Shown in pieces: positions 7,384 to 15,835 of a stretch of 32,068 nt of DNA. Origin of the DNA: Archangium sp. GTDB taxonomy: Bacteria; Myxococcota; Myxococcia; Myxococcales; Myxococcaceae. The stretch spans positions 1 through 32,068 of the forward strand of contig JAEUJR010000836.1 in the NCBI GenBank assembly GCA_016793585.1. Direction: 5' to 3'. Both the position numbers and the translations under genes were made by a program. The first letter of the stretch is position 1; each line of letters opens with the position of its first letter. A model generated the notes under the pieces. The model was not told the DNA's origin, searched no databases, and saw only the letters and a program-made list of their open reading frames with translations.

Positions 7384-9294
7384 ATGATCGACGTGCTGCG
7401 GGCCCTCTGGTTGCTGGTGGCGACGCTGGTTCCGGCCGTGACGGGCTACGCGATCTCGGTGCGGTTCTTCCGCGACCGCGGCGTGTTCGATCGGCTGCTC
7501 GTCGCCACGATGAGCTTCGTCTCGCTGATCGTCGTCACCTTCCTGCTCGCAGATCAGCTGCGGCCCATCGGCCCGGTGAGCCTGTTCGTCATCTCGACGC
7601 TCGGCTGCCTCGGCATCTGGAAGTGGTCGTCGGTGAAGGGCACGGGCCCACGCGAGGTGCTGGCGCAGCTGCGAGACGACCTGCGCGTGCCGAAGCGGCT
7701 GTGGGCCGACGCGCTCGAGACGAAAGAAGCGACGCTCGTGCTGGTCGTGCCGGCCGCGCTCATTCTCGGCTGGTGCGTGTTCATGGTGTTGTTCTTCCGC
7801 TCCTGGGGGTGGGACGTCTTGATGTTCCACACCACGATCACCAACACGATCGTGCAGGACGGCTCCCTGGCCTTCATGGACACGGGCTTTCACCAGGCGC
7901 GCGGTTACCCGCGCAACGTGCACCTGCTCGCGGCGTGGAACGGCTTCTTCCTCGGCAACACTGCGCTCGACGACGCGCCGCAGCTGCCGTTCGGTGTCAT
8001 CGGCATGCTGGTCTCGGCGGCCTGGGCGCGGCGGTTCGGCGCCTCCCGCTCGCTCGCCACCGGCCTCGGCGCGGCGTGGCTGTGCTTCTCGCCCGTCTTC
8101 CTGCAGCTGCCGTCGGTGCACGTCGACGTCGCGTGCGCGGCGTTGCTCGGTGCGGGGGCGTACTTCTCGGCTTTCTCGCTCGAGAAGCGCGATCGCTGGG
8201 CGTCGGCGATGGCCTTCGGCCTGTACCTCGGCACCAAACACACGGGCTCGTTCCACCTCGCGATGTACGCGCCGATTCTCGTCGGCCGCGCGCTGTGGGA
8301 GCTGAAGGCCTCGACCACCCGCGGAGCGCTCTTCGTCGATCAGGTCGGCTCGGCGGCGTTGCTGTTGCTGCTCGGTGGGCACAAGTACCTGCAGAACGCG
8401 CTGGTGATGGGCAACCCGGCGTGGCCGTTCAAGATGACGGTGCCGATCTTCGGCGCGCTGCCCGGCGAGAACGACGCCTCGACGCAGTACGGCGGGCCTC
8501 CCGGCGGGCGCGCGGCGTTCTTCGGCATTCCCGGCGAGTGGGAGCGGTTCGTCTTTCAGCTCACCGAGTGGAACCGTGCCGTCTACTGGCCCGATCTGCG
8601 CGACGGGTACCTCGGCATCGCCTTCACGTGTGTCGCGTTGCCGTGCCTGTTCCTGGCGCTGGGCGCGGTGGTCTCACGCGAGCGCCGGTGGCAGCCGTTG
8701 GCGCTGTGGTTCCTCGTCGTCGCGGCGGTCGGTGTGCCGTCGGCGTTCTGGCCGCGCTACTCGATGGGCACGTCGATCGCAGGCGTCGCCGCCATCGGCC
8801 TCGTCTGGGCGTGGGCTCCGTGGCGCGCGGTGAAGGTGGGGCTCTCGCTGGTGACGACGGCGTTCTTCGTCACGAGCGTCTTCTTCTGCGTGCGCGAGCT
8901 CTCGACGAACGTGAACTACGCGTGGCCGGCGATGCTGAAGCAGGCGCCGGGGTGGACGACGGTGGAGCGCGCGACGAAGCAGGTCGCTCCGTGGAACTGG
9001 CCCGAGGCGCAGTTGCGGTTGATGAACGAGAAGTTCGCTGCTGGCGACGTCGTGACGTGGGACGACACCGTGCCGTTCCCGGGAGAGCTCTTCACCTGGG
9101 ACCTGCGCACGCGCCTCGTCTACGTGCGGTCGAGGCCCGAGCTCGGCACGCTGGTCGAGCGCGTGAAGGCGAAGAACCCGCGCTTCAGCATCGTCGCGTC
9201 GGGCGGGCCCGATGGCCTTCTCGAGCAGGCAGGCGCCGTTCGAGTCAGCCAGCTCGCGCTCGGAGAACTCTGGCTGTTCGAATGGCCCCGCTAA
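7384..9294 (+). CDS. Multi-pass membrane protein, putative GT-C glycosyltransferase
   Basis: A 636-residue inner-membrane protein with roughly ten or more hydrophobic segments and a soluble C-terminal part of about 130 residues. An acidic/His motif (GWDVLMFH, D144 and H149) sits after the fourth or so hydrophobic segment, where GT-C enzymes keep catalytic Asp residues in the first long periplasmic loop. The middle (TKHTGSFHLAMYAP) resembles the 'TKY.A' region of the protein at 15836-18127, so these may be distant paralogs. GT-C enzymes transfer a sugar from a polyprenyl-phosphate donor on the periplasmic face. I cannot name the substrate. ATG 7384 starts the first membrane helix directly; upstream in-frame codons overlap the divergent gene's leader. 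Confidence 0.75.
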   Translation: MIDVLRALWLLVATLVPAVTGYAISVRFFRDRGVFDRLLVATMSFVSLIVVTFLLADQLRPIGPVSLFVISTLGCLGIWKWSSVKGTGPREVLAQLRDDLRVPKRLWADALETKEATLVLVVPAALILGWCVFMVLFFRSWGWDVLMFHTTITNTIVQDGSLAFMDTGFHQARGYPRNVHLLAAWNGFFLGNTALDDAPQLPFGVIGMLVSAAWARRFGASRSLATGLGAAWLCFSPVFLQLPSVHVDVACAALLGAGAYFSAFSLEKRDRWASAMAFGLYLGTKHTGSFHLAMYAPILVGRALWELKASTTRGALFVDQVGSAALLLLLGGHKYLQNALVMGNPAWPFKMTVPIFGALPGENDASTQYGGPPGGRAAFFGIPGEWERFVFQLTEWNRAVYWPDLRDGYLGIAFTCVALPCLFLALGAVVSRERRWQPLALWFLVVAAVGVPSAFWPRYSMGTSIAGVAAIGLVWAWAPWRAVKVGLSLVTTAFFVTSVFFCVRELSTNVNYAWPAMLKQAPGWTTVERATKQVAPWNWPEAQLRLMNEKFAAGDVVTWDDTVPFPGELFTWDLRTRLVYVRSRPELGTLVERVKAKNPRFSIVASGGPDGLLEQAGAVRVSQLALGELWLFEWPR

Positions 9295-9309
9295 ACGCGG
9301 TCGCTCGCA

Positions 9310-10050
9310 TCAGGCGCGCGAGGCCATCACCAGCAACGACACGCCGAACGGGAAGCGCACGCGGCTGACCAGATGCCGCTCGGCCGAGAACGTCTTCGTC
9401 AGCACCGTGTTCGCCAGCCCGCCCGTCAACGACCCCTCGTTGTCACTGTCAGTGCCCGGCAACACCTTTCGCAACAGCCGCACCGCGGCGATCGGGGGGA
9501 ACAGCGAGATGTTGTAGTGCGTCGAGAAGTCGACCTTGAACCCCGCCTGCGCGAGCTCGGCCGTCAGCGTGCGCAGCGTGTACCGGCGGAAGTGGTGGTT
9601 GATCTCGTCGTGCTTGCTCCACAGAAACGGAAACGCCGGCACCGTGACCACGAGCTGCCCATCGACGGTGAGCCGCTCTTTCAGCGCGACGAGCGTCGGC
9701 ACCGGTAGCTCCAGATGCTCGAGCACGTCGAACAAGCCGATCAGCTCGAACGACTCGTCCTTCGGCAATCCCTCCGGCAGCGTGCCTTGCAGCACCCGAA
9801 CCGTGTCACCACACCGTTTGCGTGCGGCCTCGACTGCGATGGGAGACGGCTCGAGCCCCGTCACCGCGCCGAAGCGCCGGAGCATGGGCAGGTTGCCACC
9901 ACTGCCGCAGCCCGCGTCGAGCACCCTGCGTGCAGCGCGCGGCTTCACGTGCCGCTCGAGCGTCTCGCGAATGATCGACCGCCGACCGACGAACCACCAC
10001 CAGTCGTTCTCGTCGAGGCTCGCCAGCTCCTGGTAGACGACGTTCTCCAT
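9310..10050 (-). CDS. Class I SAM-dependent methyltransferase
   Basis: A 246-residue stand-alone methyltransferase. Motif I VLDAGCGSGG is at residues 43-52, the post-I acidic region (TGLEPSP) follows, and the motif IV region reads FDVLEHL. The Trp-rich N-terminus (DENDWWWFVGRR) and the phrase KHDEINHHFRRYT are typical of a methyltransferase group often encoded beside dolichol-phosphate-type glycosyltransferases. The substrate may be a sugar or a lipid head group, but this is inference. The C-terminal hydrophobic patch (NISLFPPIAAVRLL) may touch the membrane. It converges on the GT-C gene ending at 9294 with 15 bases between stops, and diverges from the gene at 10138 across 87 bases. Confidence 0.87.
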   Translation of the reverse strand: MENVVYQELASLDENDWWWFVGRRSIIRETLERHVKPRAARRVLDAGCGSGGNLPMLRRFGAVTGLEPSPIAVEAARKRCGDTVRVLQGTLPEGLPKDESFELIGLFDVLEHLELPVPTLVALKERLTVDGQLVVTVPAFPFLWSKHDEINHHFRRYTLRTLTAELAQAGFKVDFSTHYNISLFPPIAAVRLLRKVLPGTDSDNEGSLTGGLANTVLTKTFSAERHLVSRVRFPFGVSLLVMASRA

Positions 10051-10137
10051 GCACAGGCTCGCTACACCGGCTCGGGCGTGCACACCACCAGCGGCGAAAC
10101 TCGTTGGGCAACCTGATCGAACGGGTACATTGCTCGC

Positions 10138-11511
10138 GTGATCGCGCTCGTTCTCTACCTGGGGTTGTCGATGGTGCTGGTCGTCTCGCACGGCCACTAC
10201 GCCGCAGGACCCGTCGTGATGGTGACCGGCGCGGGCCTGGTGCTGCTGGGCGTCGGCAGAGACGTGCTGAAGAACCGCCACCTCGACGCCGCCGTGGTGC
10301 TGGGCGCATCGCTCATCAACCTGTCGATCATCACCGCCGGCAACCAGATGATCTACGCGCGCGAGGTCGAGCCGCTCAAAGGCCTGCGCACCTCGTTGTT
10401 CATCACCGTCTTCGCCATCGTGCTCGCGCTGCTGGCGCAGACCAACAAGGAGCGTCTGTCGAAGTTCGCCTGGGCCCGCTTCGTGACGCCGCTGTTCGTG
10501 GCGCTGGCGCTCGGCGCGATGCTCTTCGGCAAGGCGCAGGTGATTCGGGCGTCTCCACAGCCGTTCATCGACGTGTGGACCTCGAGCGTCGCGGCGGTCG
10601 ATCACATCCTCGCGGGGCGCAACCCGTACACGCAGCAGTACGTCGACATCTACGCGGGCGCCTACAACTACAAGCCGGGCATGCCGTACGGGCCGTCGTT
10701 TCTGCTCTGGTCGACGCTCTGGGCGAAGCTCTTCGGCGGTCAGCACGACGTGCGGGTCGGCCTCTTCATCTCCGAGGTGCTGCTCTCGCTCGGGCTCGGC
10801 GCGATCACGTGGCGGCGCACGAAGGATCTCGCGCTGGGCGGCGCCATCGCGCTCGTCTGGGCCACCAACCCCATCGGCCTGTTCGTGCTCGAGCAATCGT
10901 GGGTCGACCCGCTCCTCATGGTCGCGCTCGTAGGCTGCGTGCTCGCGCTGCAGGAGCGTCGCCTCGCCCTCGCCGGGGTCGCGCTTGGTTTCGCGTTCGC
11001 CGTGAAGACGTACGCCATCGTCGCGGTCGGGCTGATTGGCCTGTGGGTGCTCAAGGCCGAGGGCCTCAAGGGCGCGCGCCGCTTCATCATCGGAGCCGCT
11101 GCGACGGCCGCCGCCTTCATTCTTCCCTTCGTGGTGATCGACCCCTCGGCCTTCTGGAACTCGATGTTCGGCTTGTGGGCTGATCAAGCGCCGCGCGCCG
11201 ATGCGCTGACGCTGGTCGCGTTGCGTGGAGAGATAGAGGGGCTGGGCGGACAGGGTAACGAGCCGCTCCGGGCCCTTTACGGGCCGTTCAATCTGCTGAC
11301 GCTCGCGCTGGCGGCGGCCTCGGCAGCGTGGATGTTCCTTCGCGCAGGCAAGTCACTCGCGCGGCTGGGCTGGGGGCTCGCCACGGTGCACGTCTGGTTC
11401 TTCCTCTTCGCGCGCCAGGCGTTCTGCAATTACTACTACTACGCGCTGGTCTTCGTGGTCCTCGCCACAGCCACGTTCCCGCGGAGAGCCGAGGCGGAGC
11501 TCGCGTCATGA
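10138..11511 (+). CDS. Multi-pass membrane glycosyltransferase, GT87/DUF2029-like
   Basis: A 457-residue protein with about ten hydrophobic helices. The sequence FIDVWTSS at 143-150 followed by GRNPYTQQY at 160-168 and a Tyr/Pro-rich loop (YNYKPGMPYGP) matches the first-loop pattern of GT87-type mannosyltransferases, with D145 as the likely catalytic acid. The family uses polyprenyl-phosphate-mannose or a related donor outside the membrane. GTG 10138 is the start that keeps the first hydrophobic helix whole. There is no strong ribosome site. The stop overlaps the next gene's ATG (ATGA at 11508-11511), so the two are co-translated. Confidence 0.78.
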   Translation: MIALVLYLGLSMVLVVSHGHYAAGPVVMVTGAGLVLLGVGRDVLKNRHLDAAVVLGASLINLSIITAGNQMIYAREVEPLKGLRTSLFITVFAIVLALLAQTNKERLSKFAWARFVTPLFVALALGAMLFGKAQVIRASPQPFIDVWTSSVAAVDHILAGRNPYTQQYVDIYAGAYNYKPGMPYGPSFLLWSTLWAKLFGGQHDVRVGLFISEVLLSLGLGAITWRRTKDLALGGAIALVWATNPIGLFVLEQSWVDPLLMVALVGCVLALQERRLALAGVALGFAFAVKTYAIVAVGLIGLWVLKAEGLKGARRFIIGAAATAAAFILPFVVIDPSAFWNSMFGLWADQAPRADALTLVALRGEIEGLGGQGNEPLRALYGPFNLLTLALAAASAAWMFLRAGKSLARLGWGLATVHVWFFLFARQAFCNYYYYALVFVVLATATFPRRAEAELAS

Positions 11512-11924
11512 GCCGCCTCGAGACGCTCAAGGGTTGGCTGCTCGCCAACGGGGGCCGAAACGCGGCGGTGCTCGTCCTGTCGCTGGTCTCGCTGGCGCCA
11601 CTGGCAGCGACGCCCATCGTACCGCTCACGGATCTCGGCTCGACGGTGGGCGCTTCGGGGCTGCTGCTCGACACCGTCTTCGGCAAAACGCCCATATCCG
11701 ACCTCTACCTGGTCAACCCGAAACTCGTTCCGTACTGGACGGGCTACGTCTTTCTCGCGCTCGTCGGTTTCGTAGTGGGCCCGGTCATGGCGGCCAAGTG
11801 CCTGGTCGCGTTGTGTGTCATCGCGATGCCGCTCTCGTTGCTTCGCCTTGGCCGGGCGCTGGGTCGTGACTGGGCGCTCGTCACCTTCGGGTTCGTGCTC
11901 GCGTGGGATCTCAACCTGTATTGA
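11508..11924 (+). CDS. N-terminal part of a GT-C-type membrane protein, cut by in-frame TGA
   Basis: Residues 1-138 of a multi-pass membrane protein. ATG 11508 overlaps the previous stop. Three or four hydrophobic helices are visible, separated by a loop (PLTDLGSTVGASGLLLDTVFGKTPISDLYLVNP) of the kind that carries catalytic or binding residues in such proteins. The frame ends at codon 139 (TGA 11922-11924) within what looks like the sequence LNLY-stop-GWVTFHLGM. The same frame continues without further interruption for 362 codons. I read this as one gene with a nonsense codon where Trp (TGG) is the likely ancestral residue. It may be a pseudogene, a two-piece protein or an assembly error. Confidence 0.6.
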   Translation: MSRLETLKGWLLANGGRNAAVLVLSLVSLAPLAATPIVPLTDLGSTVGASGLLLDTVFGKTPISDLYLVNPKLVPYWTGYVFLALVGFVVGPVMAAKCLVALCVIAMPLSLLRLGRALGRDWALVTFGFVLAWDLNLY

Positions 11925-11946
11925 GGCTGGGTGACCTTTCACCTGG
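11922..11946 (+). other. Internal TGA, downstream hairpin and possible restart site
   Basis: The TGA at 11922-11924 overlaps GAGG (11923-11926), which lies 4 bases before GTG 11931 in the same frame. This is a possible Shine-Dalgarno/start pair for translational restart. Bases 11927-11946 can fold into an 8-bp stem (core GGTGA/TCACC, two G-U pairs, loop CCTT) starting two bases after the TGA, which would cover the GTG. The stem lacks features of a bacterial SECIS element. Confidence 0.45.
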
Positions 11947-13022
11947 GCATGTCACTGGCGGTCTGGGCCCTCGCGCTACTCATCGAGGCCGACTCGTTTA
12001 AGGCGGCCGCCAGGATCATTCCGCTGACCGCCCTCGTCGCCCTGACGCACGCGCACGCCGTGGTGTTGCTCACACTCGGAGCCCTGCTCACCGCATTGGG
12101 GCGCGCCCGGCCGATTCGGTCTATCGCGCTCCATGTCATGTCGTGCCTGGGCTTTCTGGTGCTCACGCCGTGGCTCTGGAGAGACGTACTCAAGCCGAAG
12201 CCGGGCAGCGGGCCGATGTCCTTCGTCTCTCCGCCAGTCAACGAGCGCATCGGCAAGGTCTGCGAGCCTGCGCTTGGCTACGTCGTCGACCAGCCCGGGC
12301 TGGGGCTGGTGAGCGTGGCGTTCCTGGCGATTCTCGGCGTGACGGTCTTCGGCGGCCTGCTCCCCCGCGGCAACGCTCCCCGGCCCTCGCTCGCGCTCTT
12401 CGTCGCCATCACACCCCTGCTGCTCTATCTGTTCCTTCCCTTCGAAGTTCGTGGCCCCGTTCCCCACTGGTGGACCTACCCTCGCTTCGCAACGCTGGCT
12501 CTCGGCACGCTGCTGCTGGTGCCGAACGTGATGCCGACACGGTTCGCGCGCTGGGGGCTCGTCGCGGTCGCCTTCACCCTCACGTTCGCCCTCTCGGCCG
12601 TTCGTTTCACGCAGTTCAGCCTCTTTGGCGCGCACGTGCGGCCCTACCTAGAGCTCGTCGAGCAGATGCCCAAAGGCAGCCGGTTTCTGCCGCTCGATCT
12701 CGAGATTTTCTTCCCCGGGATTCGGGAGCCAAGCCTGGGGCAGCTGCACGGGTACGCGGCGGCCGCGCGACACTCGTACGACCCGCACCTCTTCGATCAC
12801 GCTGCCATGCCGCTGCTCTACCGGCCGAACGTTCAGCCACCGACGCCGGATTGGTACAAGCCGCAGGCAACCTATTCGTCGGTCATGGCCCAGCACTATG
12901 ACTACGTGCTCATCACGCCGACTTCTCGCGACTTTCTGCCTACCGTCGAGCCGCAGGTGCTCGCTCTGGTCGGCGAGCGAGGGGCGTGGCGGCTCTACCG
13001 TGTGCTGAAGCCGGCGCCCTGA
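11931..13022 (+). CDS. C-terminal part of the split GT-C-type membrane protein
   Basis: 363 residues in the same frame as 11508-11924, beginning at GTG 11931 two codons after the TGA. It continues directly with helices (FHLGMSLAVWALALLIEA), then a 'LTHAHAVVLL' segment common in bacterial membrane proteins of this type, more helices, and a soluble end of about 130 residues with acidic and aromatic residues (YLELVEQMPKGSRFLPLD). Codon use stays high-GC and there are no further stops, so the break is recent or the part is still expressed. The stop TGA 13020-13022 directly abuts the opposing gene's stop; the shared sequence is TGATCA. Confidence 0.65.
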   Translation: MTFHLGMSLAVWALALLIEADSFKAAARIIPLTALVALTHAHAVVLLTLGALLTALGRARPIRSIALHVMSCLGFLVLTPWLWRDVLKPKPGSGPMSFVSPPVNERIGKVCEPALGYVVDQPGLGLVSVAFLAILGVTVFGGLLPRGNAPRPSLALFVAITPLLLYLFLPFEVRGPVPHWWTYPRFATLALGTLLLVPNVMPTRFARWGLVAVAFTLTFALSAVRFTQFSLFGAHVRPYLELVEQMPKGSRFLPLDLEIFFPGIREPSLGQLHGYAAAARHSYDPHLFDHAAMPLLYRPNVQPPTPDWYKPQATYSSVMAQHYDYVLITPTSRDFLPTVEPQVLALVGERGAWRLYRVLKPAP

Positions 13023-14939
13023 TCAGGGCGGGGCTGGCGTCCGTCGGGCGAGGGTGACGCCGCGCACGCTCTCGACGACGGTGTACTGACCGCTCGCGAT
13101 GGCATTCCTGCCCCGATCGTTCCCGAGATCGCCGATCACGTCGGTGAAGATCAGGAACTCGCAGTCGTGGAGGCTGTCACGCAGTGACCAGTTGCCCAGG
13201 TGCCACGTCACGTGCGGCTGCGTCTTGTCAGACGAGCAGAGCTTCGCGTCGGGCGGCACCTGCTTCATCAGCAATTGCAGATCGTCGTCGCGCTGCAGAT
13301 CGGCCGCCGTCGGAGGTGCGAACGCCACGTCGAGGAAGCCACCATGCACGACGGGGCTCGGCGACCACGCGCCCCACTGCTGATTCGCGAGCACGATGCC
13401 CAGCACGAGCGCCACACCCGCGGCCAGGCGGCGCTGCTTGCCCAGCGCGTCGGCGCCGTAGAGCGTCAGCACCGCCACCGAGGCGGCGAACGAGTACGTC
13501 GCCCAGTTGCACACGTACTGGAAGCTGATCGAAATGGTCGGCGCGTACGCCGTCGTGGTGAGCGTCAGCAGGAAGCCGGGAACCAGCACGGCGTACATCG
13601 CGGGGCGGCGCAGCGGCAGGAACGCGAGCGGCGCGAAGACCTGCAGCGCGTACCGCAGCTTCTCCCACGTGATGAGCGAGCGCGCGTAGTAGCCGGGGTT
13701 CGAGGCGATCGTCTTGAGCACCGCGCCGAAGCCGTGCTCTCCGAGCGGGTAGAGCTCTTTGAAGGCGTCGGCGAAGTACGAGCTCTTCATGATGCTGAAG
13801 CGCAGCACCAGGAAGTAGCAGCCCGCGAGCAGCGCGGTGACGAAGCCCGTCTTCGGCCGGTACTCCGAGAGCCAGAGGAACGCGCCCAGCATGCACAGGC
13901 CGATGGAGACGTCTTCGCGGCAGAGAATCGCCAGCGTGAAGAAGAGCCAGTAGTTCTTGAAGCGCTTCGCGTCGACGGCCCACACCGCCCACATCGCCCA
14001 CGACATGCCGAACGGCTGCATGTGCACGTCGTACAGCTGCGCGCCGTGCAGCGGCGGGTACCCGAGCCACGCGAGCGAGAGCACCACACCCCAGCCCGGC
14101 GACAGGTTCTTGCGCGCCAGCAGGAAGAGCGGAATCGCGGCCGAGGCGATCAACGTCGACTGCATCACCAGCAGGGTCGGCGCGCGCGGGTACAGCGCGA
14201 AGATCGGCAGCATGTAGAACGTGCCGAGATCGGCGTGGCCGTTGAGCAGCTCGCCCCAGTCGTAGTCCCAGCCCAGCGCGGGAACGTGCAGGGGCCGGCC
14301 CGCCATCGTGTTCGCGAAGATCGAGTGGTACTGGCCCAGGTCGTAGCCGAAGGTGCCGAAGCGCTGGTGCGACCAGACGGCGAAGAGGCTCATGTAGACG
14401 CCCTGCGCGATGGCCGCGACGATGACGAAGGCGAGTGGCACCGCAGGCTTCGCCAGCAGGGCGTCGAGGCGCGAGAACAGCGCTGCCCCCGGTCGAACCT
14501 CGGGGTGCTCGGCGAAGGCCGCGAGCGACACGCGCACCAGGCGCTCCGTCAGTACCACCACGAAGCCGAGCAGAATCGCCGACTGTGCCGCGTCGCCGAA
14601 GTCGCGGCGAAACAGCGCAGCGGCCAGCGGCGTCACCAGCAGCGGGCACGTCACCCGCGCGAGCCAGTCGAGCCCAATCCACGCGTTCTGCCGGTTGCGC
14701 AGCCATGCGACGAAGGCCACCAGCACGGTGCCCAGCATCGCGACCGCCGCCGTCACCATGATCTGCAGGCGCTGGTGCGGCTCGATGAGGTTCTCGCGCA
14801 GGTACGACGGCGAGATCGGCATCAGCTCGGTGGCCAACGTGAACGCGATCGCGCCGGCGATCGCTCCCAGGGCAAGTCCTGCTCGGGCGGCCTTCACGAA
14901 CACGGGCCGTCGGCTAGCACGGCGTTCGGACCTTCGCAC
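13023..14939 (-). CDS. DUF2079 family multi-pass membrane protein (putative GT-C)
   Basis: A 638-residue membrane protein with an estimated 12-14 hydrophobic helices. The DUF2079 landmarks are visible: FGYDLGQYHSIFANTMAGRP after a long first loop, a His/Asp-rich stretch (NGHADLGTFYMLP), LYDVHMQPF and CREDVSIGLCMLG. The family is predicted to be GT-C-like, but its reaction is not established to my knowledge. GTG 14939 is the start used, with basic residues (RRSERRASRRP) before helix 1 as expected for a cytoplasmic N-terminus. GTG codons slightly downstream are possible alternatives. It diverges from the discoidin-like gene with 62 bases between and converges on the split gene with no spacer. 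Confidence 0.85.
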   Translation of the reverse strand: MRRSERRASRRPVFVKAARAGLALGAIAGAIAFTLATELMPISPSYLRENLIEPHQRLQIMVTAAVAMLGTVLVAFVAWLRNRQNAWIGLDWLARVTCPLLVTPLAAALFRRDFGDAAQSAILLGFVVVLTERLVRVSLAAFAEHPEVRPGAALFSRLDALLAKPAVPLAFVIVAAIAQGVYMSLFAVWSHQRFGTFGYDLGQYHSIFANTMAGRPLHVPALGWDYDWGELLNGHADLGTFYMLPIFALYPRAPTLLVMQSTLIASAAIPLFLLARKNLSPGWGVVLSLAWLGYPPLHGAQLYDVHMQPFGMSWAMWAVWAVDAKRFKNYWLFFTLAILCREDVSIGLCMLGAFLWLSEYRPKTGFVTALLAGCYFLVLRFSIMKSSYFADAFKELYPLGEHGFGAVLKTIASNPGYYARSLITWEKLRYALQVFAPLAFLPLRRPAMYAVLVPGFLLTLTTTAYAPTISISFQYVCNWATYSFAASVAVLTLYGADALGKQRRLAAGVALVLGIVLANQQWGAWSPSPVVHGGFLDVAFAPPTAADLQRDDDLQLLMKQVPPDAKLCSSDKTQPHVTWHLGNWSLRDSLHDCEFLIFTDVIGDLGNDRGRNAIASGQYTVVESVRGVTLARRTPAPP

Positions 14940-15001
14940 GGACTTCGGCCCCGCGCCCGTCAGCGGAAGAGACCGACAACCTGCTTGGTGGACAGGCAGC
15001 G

Positions 15002-15814
15002 GTGCGCTACGGCGCGCCCATGGACTCCGAGCAAGCCGCGGCGCTGGCTCAGGCGCACGATGCCTTTCGCGAGGCGGCCGCAGCCGACACCACCGCGGCC
15101 TCGGCGTCGCGCATCGCCTTTCAGGGCTACCAGCGGGCGGTGACGCTGCTGCGCGCCGGCTCTCCCGTCGTTCGTGAAGAAGACGAGCGCTCGGGCCTCG
15201 AGTTCCTGCTGCACCTCGACCCGAACCAGGTCGAAGACGCGGCGCTCGACGAAGGCGTCTCGTTGCTGCGCGTCGAGGCCACCCAGCTGCTCGGCGATCG
15301 CGAAGAGACGCGTCAACGCCGGGAGCAGCGCGGCTGGTCGCAGCCCGTCGAGCTCGTCGGCCCCGCGCTCGTGCTCATGGTGCTCTGCGTCGCCGGCTAC
15401 ACGCTGGGGCAACGCGCGCTCGAGCCGACCGACATCGCCGAGGGCAAGCCGTGGGTGGCGAGCTCGTCGTGGGCCACTTGCACGCCGAAGGCCGGTCGCT
15501 GCGGCCCGCTCACCTCGCGCATTCTCTTTCACACGCTCGACGACGACAGCCCGTGGTTCCGCATCGATCTCGGCGAGCCGAAGACGATGTCGGGCGCGAC
15601 CATCATCAACCGCTCCGACGACGTGCCCGAGCGCGCGGTGCCGCTCCTCATCGAGGTCGGAGACGACGGGTCCACCTTTCGCGAGGTGGCCCGGCGCGAG
15701 TCTCAGTTCAGCGTGTGGCGGGCGTCGTTCGACCCGGTGAAGGCGCGCTTCGTTCGGGTGCGGGTGCCGCGGAAGACGTGGCTTCACCTCGAAGCGGTGA
15801 AGATTCACCCCTAG
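15002..15814 (+). CDS. Membrane-anchored protein with F5/8 type C (discoidin-like) domain
   Basis: 270 residues. The N-terminal 110 residues are helical, acidic and Ala-rich, followed by one membrane helix (about 117-135, VELVGPALVLMVLCVAGYTLG). A beta-rich C-terminal domain of about 125 residues then begins at GKPWVASSSWATC. The pattern 'FRIDLGEPKTMSGATIINRSDD ... LIEVGDDGSTFREVARRE ... ARFVRVRVPRK' matches the discoidin/F5-8C fold, which binds carbohydrate or lipid heads. If the N-terminus is cytoplasmic, the discoidin domain faces the periplasm. The Cys pair at about 158/165 could form a disulfide there. GTG 15002 has AGG 5 bases upstream; ATG 15020 is the alternative. A GT-C gene starts 21 bases after its stop, so the two probably act together. 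Confidence 0.75.
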   Translation: MRYGAPMDSEQAAALAQAHDAFREAAAADTTAASASRIAFQGYQRAVTLLRAGSPVVREEDERSGLEFLLHLDPNQVEDAALDEGVSLLRVEATQLLGDREETRQRREQRGWSQPVELVGPALVLMVLCVAGYTLGQRALEPTDIAEGKPWVASSSWATCTPKAGRCGPLTSRILFHTLDDDSPWFRIDLGEPKTMSGATIINRSDDVPERAVPLLIEVGDDGSTFREVARRESQFSVWRASFDPVKARFVRVRVPRKTWLHLEAVKIHP

Positions 15815-15835
15815 CCGCGGCCATCGAGGAGTCAC

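Noticed and set aside
11922..11946. Selenocysteine insertion at the internal TGA
   Set aside because: The downstream stem is short, its loop is CCTT without the required GU and bulged U of a bacterial SECIS, and the residue in this helix context is expected to be Trp, not a redox Cys.
13200..15143. A 647-codon plus-strand open frame opposite the DUF2079 gene
   Set aside because: Its composition is the same Arg/Glu/His/Gln-rich antisense artefact; the minus strand carries the recognisable DUF2079 motifs.
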